NCBI GenBank assembly: GCA_018242215.1
Contig: JAFECG010000028.1
Location: forward strand, 124,001-188,000
DNA from: Pseudomonadota bacterium
Lineage (GTDB): Bacteria; Pseudomonadota; Alphaproteobacteria; Rhizobiales; Hyphomicrobiaceae
Length of the DNA stretch: 64,000 bases
Reading direction: 5' to 3'
Under the pieces are notes generated by a model, which was given only the letters and a program-made list of their open reading frames with translations, had not been told where the DNA came from and did not search any database. Shown here piece by piece: positions 45,417-52,948 of the stretch. The stretch's first letter is position 1; each line of letters opens with the position of its first letter. The position numbers and the translations under genes were made by a program.

Positions 45417-45746
45417 CGAGATGCTCTTTCGATTTGGCGCAAACAATTTCATCAGGGTCCAATGGCGACTCTTCACGTTGGCGCCCCTGTCGCCAACTCG
45501 AACGGGCGCTGGGAAGTCGACGAGAGCCCCGAGAATGCCGCGAATGAGGACCGCGCGACCGGTGCCTATTCTTAGGGCCGCAACTTAAAAACTGATCTCG
45601 GTGCACCATGATCTCTAAGGCACGCACCCTACAGACGAATGTCGGAATTGTCCGGGAAAAATTCCTATCAAAATCAGCATTGATAATCGGATTTCGGTCG
45701 CTAGAACGAGATTGAATCAGGATGTCAGAGGTGAGCGCAACCGCCC
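45417..45746 (+). promoter_or_regulatory. Upstream region of the MxaB-like regulator gene
   Basis: No supported gene. Contains the CCGGGAA...TTCCTAT element (45652-45668) about 80 bases before the GTG, and AT-rich sequence between it and the gene. The promoter of the minus-strand kinase must also lie here. Confidence 0.5.
45652..45668 (+). promoter_or_regulatory. CCGGGAA-N3-TTCCTAT element upstream of mxaB-like gene
   Basis: CCGGGAAAAATTCCTAT, with a GGGAA/TTCC inverted core. A near-identical element with one more spacer base lies upstream of lanM, so the two genes may share a regulator. Confidence 0.5.
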
Positions 45747-46364
45747 GTGAAGCTTCTCATCGTCGAGGACCATCCGATCGTCATCTCCGGTTGCCGGGCG
45801 CTCTTCTCTCAAAACGCCAATGTGACCATCTCGGAAGCACGCACGGCTGCCGAAGCACGAAGCATCCTGGCCCACGAACCTCCAGACGTGACGATCATAG
45901 ACATCAATCTCCCCGACGGGTCGGGACTCGAGCTGACGCGCGAATTCATCGAACGTGATCCGGATGCTCGTATCGTCATTTTTTCTATGAACGACACGCC
46001 GATCCTCGCTGTTCAAGCATTTCAGTCCGGCGCTAAAGCCTACGTAAGCAAGAATGGCGGCCCCGCGGATCTTCGTGAAGCCGTCCTTGCGGTCGCTCGA
46101 GGGGAAACCTGGATTTCGGGCGATCTGATCCAGGAGATTGCACTGCTGCGCGCCCAGAACGCGGAAACGGCAGAATTTCTGAGCGAGCGCGAGCAAGTCG
46201 TTCTCCGCTTGCTCGCGCGGGGACGCACGATGGCCGAGATCGCCAACGACATTTCTCTGTCGTATAAGACTGTCGCATCGATTTGCGCGATCTTGCGCAA
46301 AAAACTCGGCGCACGAACCTCGACCGAAATGGTGCGCATTGCGGTCGAGATGAAGCTCGTTTGA
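45747..46364 (+). CDS. mxaB: Orphan LuxR/NarL-type response regulator, MxaB-like
   Basis: A 205-residue regulator with a receiver domain (LLIVEDHPIVISGCRALF; phospho-acceptor Asp52 in TIIDINLPDGSG; AYVSKNGGPADL). Its C-terminal LuxR helix-turn-helix is at about 140-200 (LSEREQVVLRLLARGRTM, SLSYKTVASICAILRKKLGA). No kinase gene is adjacent. In Methylobacterium an orphan regulator of this kind, mxaB, sits at the far end of the mxa cluster, and this gene has the same relative place beyond the last mxa gene. It reads towards lanM. It resembles the MxaX regulator at 61464 (DHPIV, GCR, SYKTVA), so one kinase may serve both. The start GTG was chosen because it opens on the receiver's first strand. 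Confidence 0.8.
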   Translation: MKLLIVEDHPIVISGCRALFSQNANVTISEARTAAEARSILAHEPPDVTIIDINLPDGSGLELTREFIERDPDARIVIFSMNDTPILAVQAFQSGAKAYVSKNGGPADLREAVLAVARGETWISGDLIQEIALLRAQNAETAEFLSEREQVVLRLLARGRTMAEIANDISLSYKTVASICAILRKKLGARTSTEMVRIAVEMKLV

Positions 46365-46394
46365 GATAGATTTCTCACGTTGCGCCGCATTCTC

Positions 46395-46412
46395 CCGGGA
46401 AGATTTTCCTAT
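46395..46412 (+). promoter_or_regulatory. CCGGGAA-N4-TTCCTAT element upstream of lanM
   Basis: CCGGGAAGATTTTCCTAT. Its first 11 bases recur exactly, inverted, upstream of xoxF, and the whole pattern recurs upstream of the mxaB-like gene. About 150 bases before the lanM start. Confidence 0.5.
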
Positions 46413-46438
46413 AATTACTTCCTATTTATCACCTTAAT

Positions 46439-46456
46439 CCGGGAATTTGTCCTCTG
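46439..46456 (+). promoter_or_regulatory. Second CCGGGAA element upstream of lanM
   Basis: CCGGGAATTTGTCCTCTG, starting 44 bases after the first element, about four helical turns, so both would lie on the same face of the DNA. Weaker right half than the first. Confidence 0.4.
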
Positions 46457-46470
46457 ATAGCGTGCGGTGG

Positions 46471-46488
46471 TAGTTCGTTCGGGAACTA
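46471..46488 (+). promoter_or_regulatory. Inverted repeat in lanM upstream region
   Basis: TAGTTC-gttcgg-GAACTA, 6-bp perfect arms, 70 bases before the lanM start. Possible operator or leader hairpin. Confidence 0.4.
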
Positions 46489-46558
46489 ATGCCCGATGAG
46501 TGAGGCCACAAGTACCAATGGGCGTGCCCTTGTGCACCACCCACAGAGGAGCTGGGAA

Positions 46559-46966
46559 ATGAAATTCAAAATATTGAGCGCAGTTGCAGTCTTGGCCGTA
46601 GGTGGTTTTGCGTTCGTTCACCACAGCAGCCCGTTGTTCGCGGCGTCGGCGTCTATGACGGCACTCGATCCAGACAATGATGGCACTGTCGATTTGCCCG
46701 AAGCGAAAGCCGCCGCGGCAAAGCTGTTCACGAAGCTCGATCCTGACAAGGATGGGACGTTGGACGCCAAGGAGCTTTCGGGCCGACTCGACGAGGCGAG
46801 TCTGAAGGCAGCGGATCCAGATAACGACGGGACACTCGATCAGAAGGAATACGAGACCATCGTTGAGGCGCGCTTCAAGGCCGCCGATCCGGACAATGAC
46901 GGCACGCTCGACGAGAAGGAACTTGCGACGGATGCCGGGAAGTCCTTCCTGCTTCTCGTCGAGTAA
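46559..46966 (+). CDS. lanM: Lanmodulin, lanthanide-binding EF-hand protein
   Basis: Periplasmic protein that binds rare-earth ions with very high selectivity (known for Methylobacterium LanM). The 135-residue precursor has a signal peptide (about 1-29). Four EF-hand loops follow at 37-48, 61-72, 86-97 and 110-121, each reading DPDxDGTxDxxE. The proline at loop position 2, the aspartate at position 9, and the 24/25/24-residue loop spacing are the lanmodulin hallmarks, unlike calmodulin. All four loops start with Asp; in the Methylobacterium protein, as I recall it, the fourth starts with Asn and binds weakly. Ribosome site GAGGAG; the longer frame upstream is not used. Neighbours: mxaB-like regulator and the mxa operon. 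Confidence 0.95.
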   Translation: MKFKILSAVAVLAVGGFAFVHHSSPLFAASASMTALDPDNDGTVDLPEAKAAAAKLFTKLDPDKDGTLDAKELSGRLDEASLKAADPDNDGTLDQKEYETIVEARFKAADPDNDGTLDEKELATDAGKSFLLLVE

Positions 46967-47182
46967 AATTCCTTGGCTGCCTGGTCTGTATGCAAGTCGC
47001 GACCAGGCAGCTCCTTTCGGCCTGTGGGCCCAGTGTAATTTCGAGCCGCATGTGACCCTAGTGCAATTGAGGTCTGCCGAATCCTCCTTCACGCTTTAGG
47101 ACATTGAAAAGAAGGGTTCGGAGGCGCGCTCGAAGTTGGGTTTACTCAGGTTGTGAACCGATTAGCCTTTGGAGACGCGCCG

Positions 47183-47566
47183 ATGCCAGTCGCAAGCCTT
47201 CCTCGGGTAGCACTACTCCTGACATCGATCACACTTTGCTTCGCGGCGCCTGCGCGATCAGATGCTCCGGTGCGGGTTTCCGGATACTTCTGCGGCGCCA
47301 AACATGAGCAGGTCGCGTTCCTACAGCATGAAGCGATGGGAGAGACGGGAGAGATTGCTGCGAATGAAGTCAACAAGGTCATCGGCAGACAGACATGCGC
47401 GTTCTTCCTTCCTGCGGACGCCGTGCCGGTGAAAGATGAAACCGTCATGAGCGACGGCGTCGTCTATAAGGTGCAAAGTTTTATCTTCCTTCCCGAGAAC
47501 GTCGAACGCTGGACGGGCACATTTTTCGGCTCCCTGCAGCCAACTCGGACTTTCAGCGAACTCTGA
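47183..47566 (+). CDS. Small periplasmic protein of unknown function between lanM and mxa
   Basis: 127 residues. A signal peptide (about 1-28, LLLTSITLCFAAPARSDA) is followed by a compact domain with two cysteines (GYFCGAKHEQ and IGRQTCAFFLPAD) that could form a disulfide. It ends with an aromatic C-terminal part (YKVQSFIFLPENVERW). The ATG at 47183 follows GGAGACG; a GTG ten codons earlier is less likely. No family recognised. It lies between lanM and the end of the convergent mxa operon, so a role in metal handling or methanol oxidation is possible but inferred from place only. Confidence 0.65.
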   Translation: MPVASLPRVALLLTSITLCFAAPARSDAPVRVSGYFCGAKHEQVAFLQHEAMGETGEIAANEVNKVIGRQTCAFFLPADAVPVKDETVMSDGVVYKVQSFIFLPENVERWTGTFFGSLQPTRTFSEL

Positions 47567-47584
47567 TTTTCCGTGGTTCTACGG

Positions 47585-47893
47585 TTAGAGATCTTTCTTG
47601 TCTGGATCGTCGGGCAACTTGCCTTCGGGAAGACAGGGCTTGGCGGACGCGGTGCATTTGAAAGTCTCGAAGGGCCCCGGGTGGCAGATCAACGATTTGT
47701 CTTTCGCGCGGTCCCAATCTTGATAGCCTTCGCCGAGCGCGCCCGCACGGGACGACCACCACTTCGTCGCCGCGGCTTTGGCTTCTGCTTCAGTCTTGCC
47801 CGATGCGACGCCGCTCTTGACCGCCCCCTTACAGAACGAATCGGCATATCCCATGCTCGGAGCGACTGTGATGGACAGCGCAACAAAGAACAC
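47585..47893 (-). CDS. Small periplasmic protein in the mxaH position
   Basis: About 102 residues from a GTG at 47893 that opens directly into a signal peptide (FFVALSITVAPSMGYA) after AGGG. The frame continues upstream over the propeller gene but that part is shadow. The mature part has three cysteines (DSFCKGAVKSG, SLICHPGPFETFKC, AKPCLPEG gives a fourth) and many lysines. Last gene of the mxa operon, 7 bases after the propeller gene. In Methylobacterium the operon ends mxaD-E-H; homology to MxaH is not established by eye. Confidence 0.6.
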   Translation of the reverse strand: MFFVALSITVAPSMGYADSFCKGAVKSGVASGKTEAEAKAAATKWWSSRAGALGEGYQDWDRAKDKSLICHPGPFETFKCTASAKPCLPEGKLPDDPDKKDL

Positions 47894-47900
47894 GACCCTG

Positions 47901-48866
47901 CTAATCCCTCGCAGCGCCGGCGAGCACCGTCCGGGGCCCTTCGGGGCATTTGATCTTTTTGATCTCCGTATTGGTTTTGAGATCGAGAACAGAAATGCTG
48001 CCCGAGAACCAGTTTGCGACATAAGCTTTTCTCCCATTGCGTAGCACGGCGACTCCCTCGGGATAACGTCCAACCTTGATCTCGGCGTGCGGCAAGAGCG
48101 TATGCGCGTCGAAGATCGAGACTTTTCCGCCGTGCTGCTCGGAAACCAGGATTTCGGAATTGTCGTGCGTGATCGCGACGCCGTAGGGCATGGCGCCGGT
48201 CGCGGGTGAAGAGACAATACGTAATGACTCTGTATTGATGATCGATAGCGTCGCGGTTTGGACGTTGGCAACGGCAAGAAATTTTTCATCGGGGCTCAAC
48301 GCCAGCGCGAAAGGTGCGCGCCCAACAGGAATCTCGGACAGAATTTTCAAGCTCTTCGTATCGATAACCGCGACGTTGTCCGACTCGCGATCGGCGACGT
48401 AAAGACGCTTGCCATCGCGCGTAGCGGCGAGATGCGCCGGGGCTTTGCCAACAGTAAGCCGGCCTTCGACGGCGCCTGTCGTCTCGTTGACAACAGCAAT
48501 CTGGTTTGCACTCCAGTCTCCGACGAATAAGAAGCCAGCATTGTCAGCCGCAATGCCGAACGGCTGGCCGCCGATTTTCAGGCTTGGTAGAGTGGTACGG
48601 CGATCGAGATCGATGACTGCAACTTCCCCTGTATCCGGAAGCGTCGCGAACGCCTTGCGAGATGTGGCATCGATTGCGAAGGCCGCCGGTTTTCCGGTGA
48701 TCGCAATCTTGGCTGCGATTTCGTCCGCCTCGGTGTCGATGACCGAGAGAATGCCGTCGTCCTGGCTCAAGACATAAATGTTCTGAGACGAGGCCATTGC
48801 CATTGCGCCCCGCAACGCAATGGCAATGGCACTCAAGAGGGCAGCGACGGGAAGCCGGACCCTCAT
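47901..48866 (-). CDS. YVTN-type beta-propeller protein in the mxaE position
   Basis: A 321-residue secreted protein: a signal peptide, then about seven propeller blades with repeating units such as GRLTVGKAPAHLAATRDGK, LYVADRESDNVAVIDTKSL and GRAPFALALSPDEKFLAVAN. Propellers of this type often act as scaffolds or assembly factors for periplasmic redox enzymes. It overlaps mxaD by 4 bases (ATGA), so it belongs to the operon. The position matches mxaE of other methylotrophs, but I cannot confirm sequence identity, so no symbol is given. Confidence 0.82.
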   Translation of the reverse strand: MRVRLPVAALLSAIAIALRGAMAMASSQNIYVLSQDDGILSVIDTEADEIAAKIAITGKPAAFAIDATSRKAFATLPDTGEVAVIDLDRRTTLPSLKIGGQPFGIAADNAGFLFVGDWSANQIAVVNETTGAVEGRLTVGKAPAHLAATRDGKRLYVADRESDNVAVIDTKSLKILSEIPVGRAPFALALSPDEKFLAVANVQTATLSIINTESLRIVSSPATGAMPYGVAITHDNSEILVSEQHGGKVSIFDAHTLLPHAEIKVGRYPEGVAVLRNGRKAYVANWFSGSISVLDLKTNTEIKKIKCPEGPRTVLAGAARD

Positions 48867-49396
48867 TTACCCTCGATTTTCGCCTTGAGGCCTTCGAGAC
48901 CGGCCTTGATATAAGCCGTTGAAGCCTTCACCGCCGCAGCATCGTTCTTGTCATCGGGCGGCTCGTTTCCCGTGTCAAAGCGATAGAGACGCGCAATCCA
49001 TTCCACCTCGCTTCCGCCCGCGGCCGGCTGCACGGTGATCGCGCTCGAATACGAGCTGACCGGCAATGCGTTGAAATCCTCGTTTTGAAGGCGGTAATCG
49101 ATCTCCATGGCTTTGTCGTCGATAGCGTCGAGGCTATCGATAAGGGTTCCACCAGATTTAAGCGTCAGTGTGCGCGTCGTTTCGTTTCCGGAGCCCTCGA
49201 CTTTGATTTTGGTCACCCAGGGATGCCATGACCCGATCGATCCGAAATCCTTGACGACTTTCCAAACGTCGGCCGGAGGAGCGGCGATTGTGATCTTCTC
49301 ATCGACCTTCTGAGGCGTGGGTCCGTGCGCCCATGCGGCGTTCGAACAAGAGAGGACCGCAGCGAAGAGCAGAAGTGAACGTAATCTAAGCGCCAT
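48863..49396 (-). CDS. mxaD: MxaD, periplasmic SRPBCC-domain protein
   Basis: In Methylobacterium MxaD helps methanol dehydrogenase pass electrons to cytochrome cL. The 177 residues have a signal peptide (about 1-23, ending AWA) and a START/SRPBCC fold (ITIAAPPADVWKVVKDFGSI, WHPWVTKIKVEGSGNETTR, YSSAITVQPAAGGSEVEW). The ATG at 49396 has AAAGGAA upstream and overlaps mxaL by 11 bases. Confidence 0.92.
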   Translation of the reverse strand: MALRLRSLLLFAAVLSCSNAAWAHGPTPQKVDEKITIAAPPADVWKVVKDFGSIGSWHPWVTKIKVEGSGNETTRTLTLKSGGTLIDSLDAIDDKAMEIDYRLQNEDFNALPVSSYSSAITVQPAAGGSEVEWIARLYRFDTGNEPPDDKNDAAAVKASTAYIKAGLEGLKAKIEGK

Positions 49397-50408
49397 AAAC
49401 TGTAGTTCCTTTGCTGTAGGATGTCGGACCAAAACTCGGCAGGCGCAGATTCCGCAAAGTGCCCGCCTCGAAGAGGGAAAGCGCGTAAAGCACCAGTAGG
49501 GACAGAAGTGCTAGGAGCGCCGGCACGTAGGACATGTTCGTAGCGACCGGCAAAAGTCGAGGCTCTGTCGCCGAGAGAAGTCCGGGCGCAATGGCGCTCA
49601 CATGTTGGAGCTCGGCATAATGGAGGCCTGTTCTCCGGGCGAGATCCTCAAGATGCGCGGTCTTCACAGAGGACAGTTGTTCGTCGCCCGTTGCAGGCAG
49701 GGCTCCGAATGGCGCGTTGCGGGGATTGTAGCCCTCGCGTGTCGCTGCGTCGGGAGGCGGTGCTCCAATACGATTGTCCTGCGGTACGTCGGTTTCGCTG
49801 TACACACCGATCTGGTGCCCTTCGTCATCGTATTTCGGAATAGGCGTTTTCTCGGATCCGCCGACGCCGACGACGAGGCCCTTGACGGCGCCCGGCTTCC
49901 CCTCAAATTCGGGAACTCCAGTATACGGCAGTGGCGGCGCTTCATGACCGTCGGTGAAGAAAACGAGGTCGGATTTGAGGCTCGAAGCCAGATCAACCGC
50001 CGAGTAGAGCCCCTTTGCTATATAGCTGTCGCCCTCCCAGGCCATGCGCCAATCAATACCGGAAATCGCGCCTTCGAGGGCATCGTAGTTGTTGCACACC
50101 TCCACCGGCCCGAAGAGCAGATAAGAAATGCGTTCGGTGAAGACGCCGAGCCCAAGGCGGGAATCGCACGGGACGTCTTGCATAAAATTGATGAGTGTGG
50201 CCTTGGCAGCCTCCAAGCGACTTTGGGATCCGCGCGGATTGCCCATATCGCGCGTGTTCATGCTCCCTGTGATGTCGATGACAGCCAAGACATCGGCGAT
50301 CCGCTGATTGCGAACGAGCTGAAAGCCGATGATTGCCGCGATCGTCAGCGCAAGAGCAGCCAGAAGCAAGGCCGCTCGGCGATCGAAGTCTATGCCCAGT
50401 GTTCTCAT
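49386..50408 (-). CDS. mxaL: MxaL, von Willebrand factor A domain membrane protein
   Basis: Needed with MxaA and MxaK for calcium insertion into methanol dehydrogenase (known genetics in Methylobacterium). In 340 residues: one helix at about 12-32, a VWA domain with metal site DITGS (Asp45; Thr in place of the usual first Ser), then a C-terminal helix at about 305-325. It starts at 50408, overlapping mxaK by 4 bases; the longer frame is shadow. Confidence 0.92.
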   Translation of the reverse strand: MRTLGIDFDRRAALLLAALALTIAAIIGFQLVRNQRIADVLAVIDITGSMNTRDMGNPRGSQSRLEAAKATLINFMQDVPCDSRLGLGVFTERISYLLFGPVEVCNNYDALEGAISGIDWRMAWEGDSYIAKGLYSAVDLASSLKSDLVFFTDGHEAPPLPYTGVPEFEGKPGAVKGLVVGVGGSEKTPIPKYDDEGHQIGVYSETDVPQDNRIGAPPPDAATREGYNPRNAPFGALPATGDEQLSSVKTAHLEDLARRTGLHYAELQHVSAIAPGLLSATEPRLLPVATNMSYVPALLALLSLLVLYALSLFEAGTLRNLRLPSFGPTSYSKGTTVYGA

Positions 50409-50986
50409 GGCAGGCCTTTCGGAATGCCGGGGAGATCCGTCCAAAGTTTCTTGGGAGCATTGGGGGAGGTCGTGTCGGGATTGTCTCCGAGGGGAAGGTC
50501 CCGCACGACGCGCATCGCGACATCGATGTTGTAACGTGCGTTCCAATTCTCTGGATCGAGCTTCAACGACAGACGGTATTCGGATTTTGCGAGATTGATG
50601 AGCGCTGCTGCGGCGTCGAGGTCGCCCCTCCTGACCGCCTCACCCGCCAAGAGTGTACTGGCATTGGCGATGTTATAAAGAGCCGCGCCCCGAACATTGG
50701 GGGGAAGCCGCTCCGTCGCCGTGCTCAATATCGACTGCGCATCATCAATGTGATCGCGTCGGATGGACTCGTTAATGCGTGCGAGGATTTCCTGCGGGGT
50801 CGCCCGGCGGGCATCAATCGAGATATCATGGCGGGAACCGAGTTGTCGGATGTTATCGTTGGCGCGTTCCGCACCGAAAAAAACATCCGCGGCATATCCG
50901 AACCAGATAGCAACCACCGAGGTGAGGAGCCAAAGAAGCATCCGTCGTTGGTCGCTAAGCATGGAGAACGGGCGTTCAATGTACAT
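50405..50986 (-). CDS. mxaK: MxaK, membrane-anchored assembly protein
   Basis: 193 residues: an N-terminal helix at about 16-35 (LLWLLTSVVAIWFGYAADVF), then a helical TPR-like periplasmic part (NARYNIDVAMRVV). One of the calcium-insertion group A-K-L. The ATG at 50986 follows GGGAGGGG and overlaps mxaC by 11 bases. Confidence 0.88.
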   Translation of the reverse strand: MYIERPFSMLSDQRRMLLWLLTSVVAIWFGYAADVFFGAERANDNIRQLGSRHDISIDARRATPQEILARINESIRRDHIDDAQSILSTATERLPPNVRGAALYNIANASTLLAGEAVRRGDLDAAAALINLAKSEYRLSLKLDPENWNARYNIDVAMRVVRDLPLGDNPDTTSPNAPKKLWTDLPGIPKGLP

Positions 50987-51980
50987 GGGCCCCTCCCGGA
51001 ACGAAACGAATGCGTCGTGCGCATAATTTCGCGGCAAGGAGGAGCGCAAGCGCGAGCGCGGCGACGCCATAAGCCCATCGGGACAGGTCATACTGCGGAA
51101 TGCGTTCGGTGTAGACGATCGGCGTCTGCTCAAGCTTGCCGATATCGTCGATTGCCGCTTTCACCGCATCGGCATTCTCGACCTCATAAGCGTGGTACGG
51201 AATGCGAAGACTCTCGAAAAATTTGTTGAGGTGGCGCTCGGGGAGCGCCTGCGGTGTATCTTCGGCACCGGGCGGCGGCGCCGCGAACATGCTGTTCGAT
51301 CCTTCGGTGCGCAGATAAAGGAAATACAGGTGAACAGGCCGGCGAGCGAAGTCGGTGCGCAGTGCTTCTTGGACACGGCGCCCCACAACGGCGACGCCAT
51401 CCGACACCAGCACGATGGCGCGTGATCCGGGCAAAACGTCCTCATCGATCATGCTGAGTGCCATGCCGAGACCGCGCCCGACATCGGTGAATGCCAGCCC
51501 AGGGCGGTCGATGGCGTCGATTGCGCCAAGTACGATGCCCTTGTGATCTGTGATCGGCACGACGTGAATGGGTGCGGTTGAGAATTCGGCGACGCCGAAG
51601 CGATCATGCTTGCGCTTGATCACGAAATCTTTGAGCAGACGCTTTGCTGCAGCCGATTTCGACTCTTCGGCACCACTTGGCTGTCGGCCGGCGAATGTGT
51701 CGTTCATGCTGGACGAACGATCGATGAGCAGAACGATATGGGCGCCCTGGCCAAAGCGCTCGATCTTGTGCTCGCGGAGGGCGATGCCAGAAAGACCGAG
51801 GATGAGCCCGCCGATTGCAACGGAACCTGCGAAGCGCAGCGCCCAGGTTATGGCGCGTGAAAGGCCGTCCTGTGGCACGGCCGTAAGCGAGGGATAGTCA
51901 TTCTGCTGCTGCATTCCGAGAAAGAATGGGACGAGGATCAGGGGCAGCAGATACAAGCCGAGTGGGTTGGTGAAAATCAT
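50976..51980 (-). CDS. mxaC: MxaC, von Willebrand factor A domain membrane protein
   Basis: 334 residues with the BatA-like plan: two N-terminal helices (about 8-25 and 46-68), a VWA domain with intact metal site DRSSS at 87-91, and a C-terminal helix at about 305-322. Part of the set R-S-A-C-K-L-D that matures or activates methanol dehydrogenase. Overlaps mxaA by 4 bases. Confidence 0.92.
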   Translation of the reverse strand: MIFTNPLGLYLLPLILVPFFLGMQQQNDYPSLTAVPQDGLSRAITWALRFAGSVAIGGLILGLSGIALREHKIERFGQGAHIVLLIDRSSSMNDTFAGRQPSGAEESKSAAAKRLLKDFVIKRKHDRFGVAEFSTAPIHVVPITDHKGIVLGAIDAIDRPGLAFTDVGRGLGMALSMIDEDVLPGSRAIVLVSDGVAVVGRRVQEALRTDFARRPVHLYFLYLRTEGSNSMFAAPPPGAEDTPQALPERHLNKFFESLRIPYHAYEVENADAVKAAIDDIGKLEQTPIVYTERIPQYDLSRWAYGVAALALALLLAAKLCARRIRFVPGGAHVH

Positions 51981-52948
51981 GCAGCGGCTCTCTCCTCGCG
52001 AGCGAGATCACCGGCGAGCTTCTTGATGTTCTCGAATGGAAAGCGCTCCTCGGCAGTCCTGCGGTCATCAGAGAAGAAGTAGAGGCGCGAGCTTTCAAAG
52101 AAGGCCTGAAGCCGTGGTGTGAGGCCAGAAAATCGCGGACGTTCGGCCGTGAATGCCGACGCATCTTCCGCCAAGAGACGATGGCCCGCGGCTTCGTCGA
52201 ATGCGCGATGCAGAATAAGAAGCGCCTCACGGTACGATGGATCGCCGGTACCATAAGAGAAAAGGTCGCGGATTTGACGATCGGCCTGCGTGAATGGTCG
52301 GCCTGCACGCGTTTGGAAGGGCCAGATGGCGTAGTGCCAGAGCAAGAGGAGTCCGCAGGCAAGCAGCGAGAGCCCCGATAGCGCCAGCGTTTTCTCTTTT
52401 TGCGCTGTTGCGATCTCGTGAGCGGCAATATCGGGCCGCAGGACGTCCGAAAGCTCCTTGGTCTTATCAGGCATAAGATCCACCAGAACGAGATTGCGTA
52501 ACGGAGCGATCGTCAAGCGCAGTGCTGGAACGGACGCAGAATATTTCGACGCTTCCGTCAGATCACTTGGCGCGGTGCCATCCGGAGCAACGCTGCTCGG
52601 GTTCTTGAATTTCAGCGGGAATGCTGGGATTTCGACGTCGGTCGCTTCGATCGCTGAATAGAAGATCTGATACTTCAGTTTGATGTCATAGATCCGGCGC
52701 CCGTTGTTCTCATGCGTCTTCTGTTCGATTGAGACGAGATCGAGCCAATAGGTGAGGGCGCCCGGGCGCGGAAGCGCCTCCGTGAAAAGCTCCGTGCTGC
52801 CGCTTGTGACGACTTCGACGTCGCGTTCCAGCGTATCGCCGATGAAATAGCCGAAAGTTCGCGGCTCATAGACATTCACCGCGTCTATGGCTGCAGCTGC
52901 CGGATGAACACTGAAGATGACGAAAGCTAGGAACGCCCAGATGCGCAT
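51977..52948 (-). CDS. mxaA: MxaA, calcium-insertion protein
   Basis: A 323-residue protein: a signal peptide (about 1-20, ending AAAA), a periplasmic beta-rich domain (VYEPRTFGYFIGDTLERDVE, IKLKYQIFYSAIEATDVEIP), a helix at about 206-226 and a cytoplasmic tail of about 95 residues. Required for Ca2+ insertion into the MxaFI enzyme in Methylobacterium. The start at 52948 shares a base with the mxaS stop (TGATG). Confidence 0.9.
   Translation of the reverse strand: MRIWAFLAFVIFSVHPAAAAIDAVNVYEPRTFGYFIGDTLERDVEVVTSGSTELFTEALPRPGALTYWLDLVSIEQKTHENNGRRIYDIKLKYQIFYSAIEATDVEIPAFPLKFKNPSSVAPDGTAPSDLTEASKYSASVPALRLTIAPLRNLVLVDLMPDKTKELSDVLRPDIAAHEIATAQKEKTLALSGLSLLACGLLLLWHYAIWPFQTRAGRPFTQADRQIRDLFSYGTGDPSYREALLILHRAFDEAAGHRLLAEDASAFTAERPRFSGLTPRLQAFFESSRLYFFSDDRRTAEERFPFENIKKLAGDLAREERAAA

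Noticed and set aside
49602-51229. Plus-strand frames of about 300 residues over mxaL, mxaK and mxaC
   Set aside because: Antisense shadows of overlapping mxa genes with clear VWA and membrane features.
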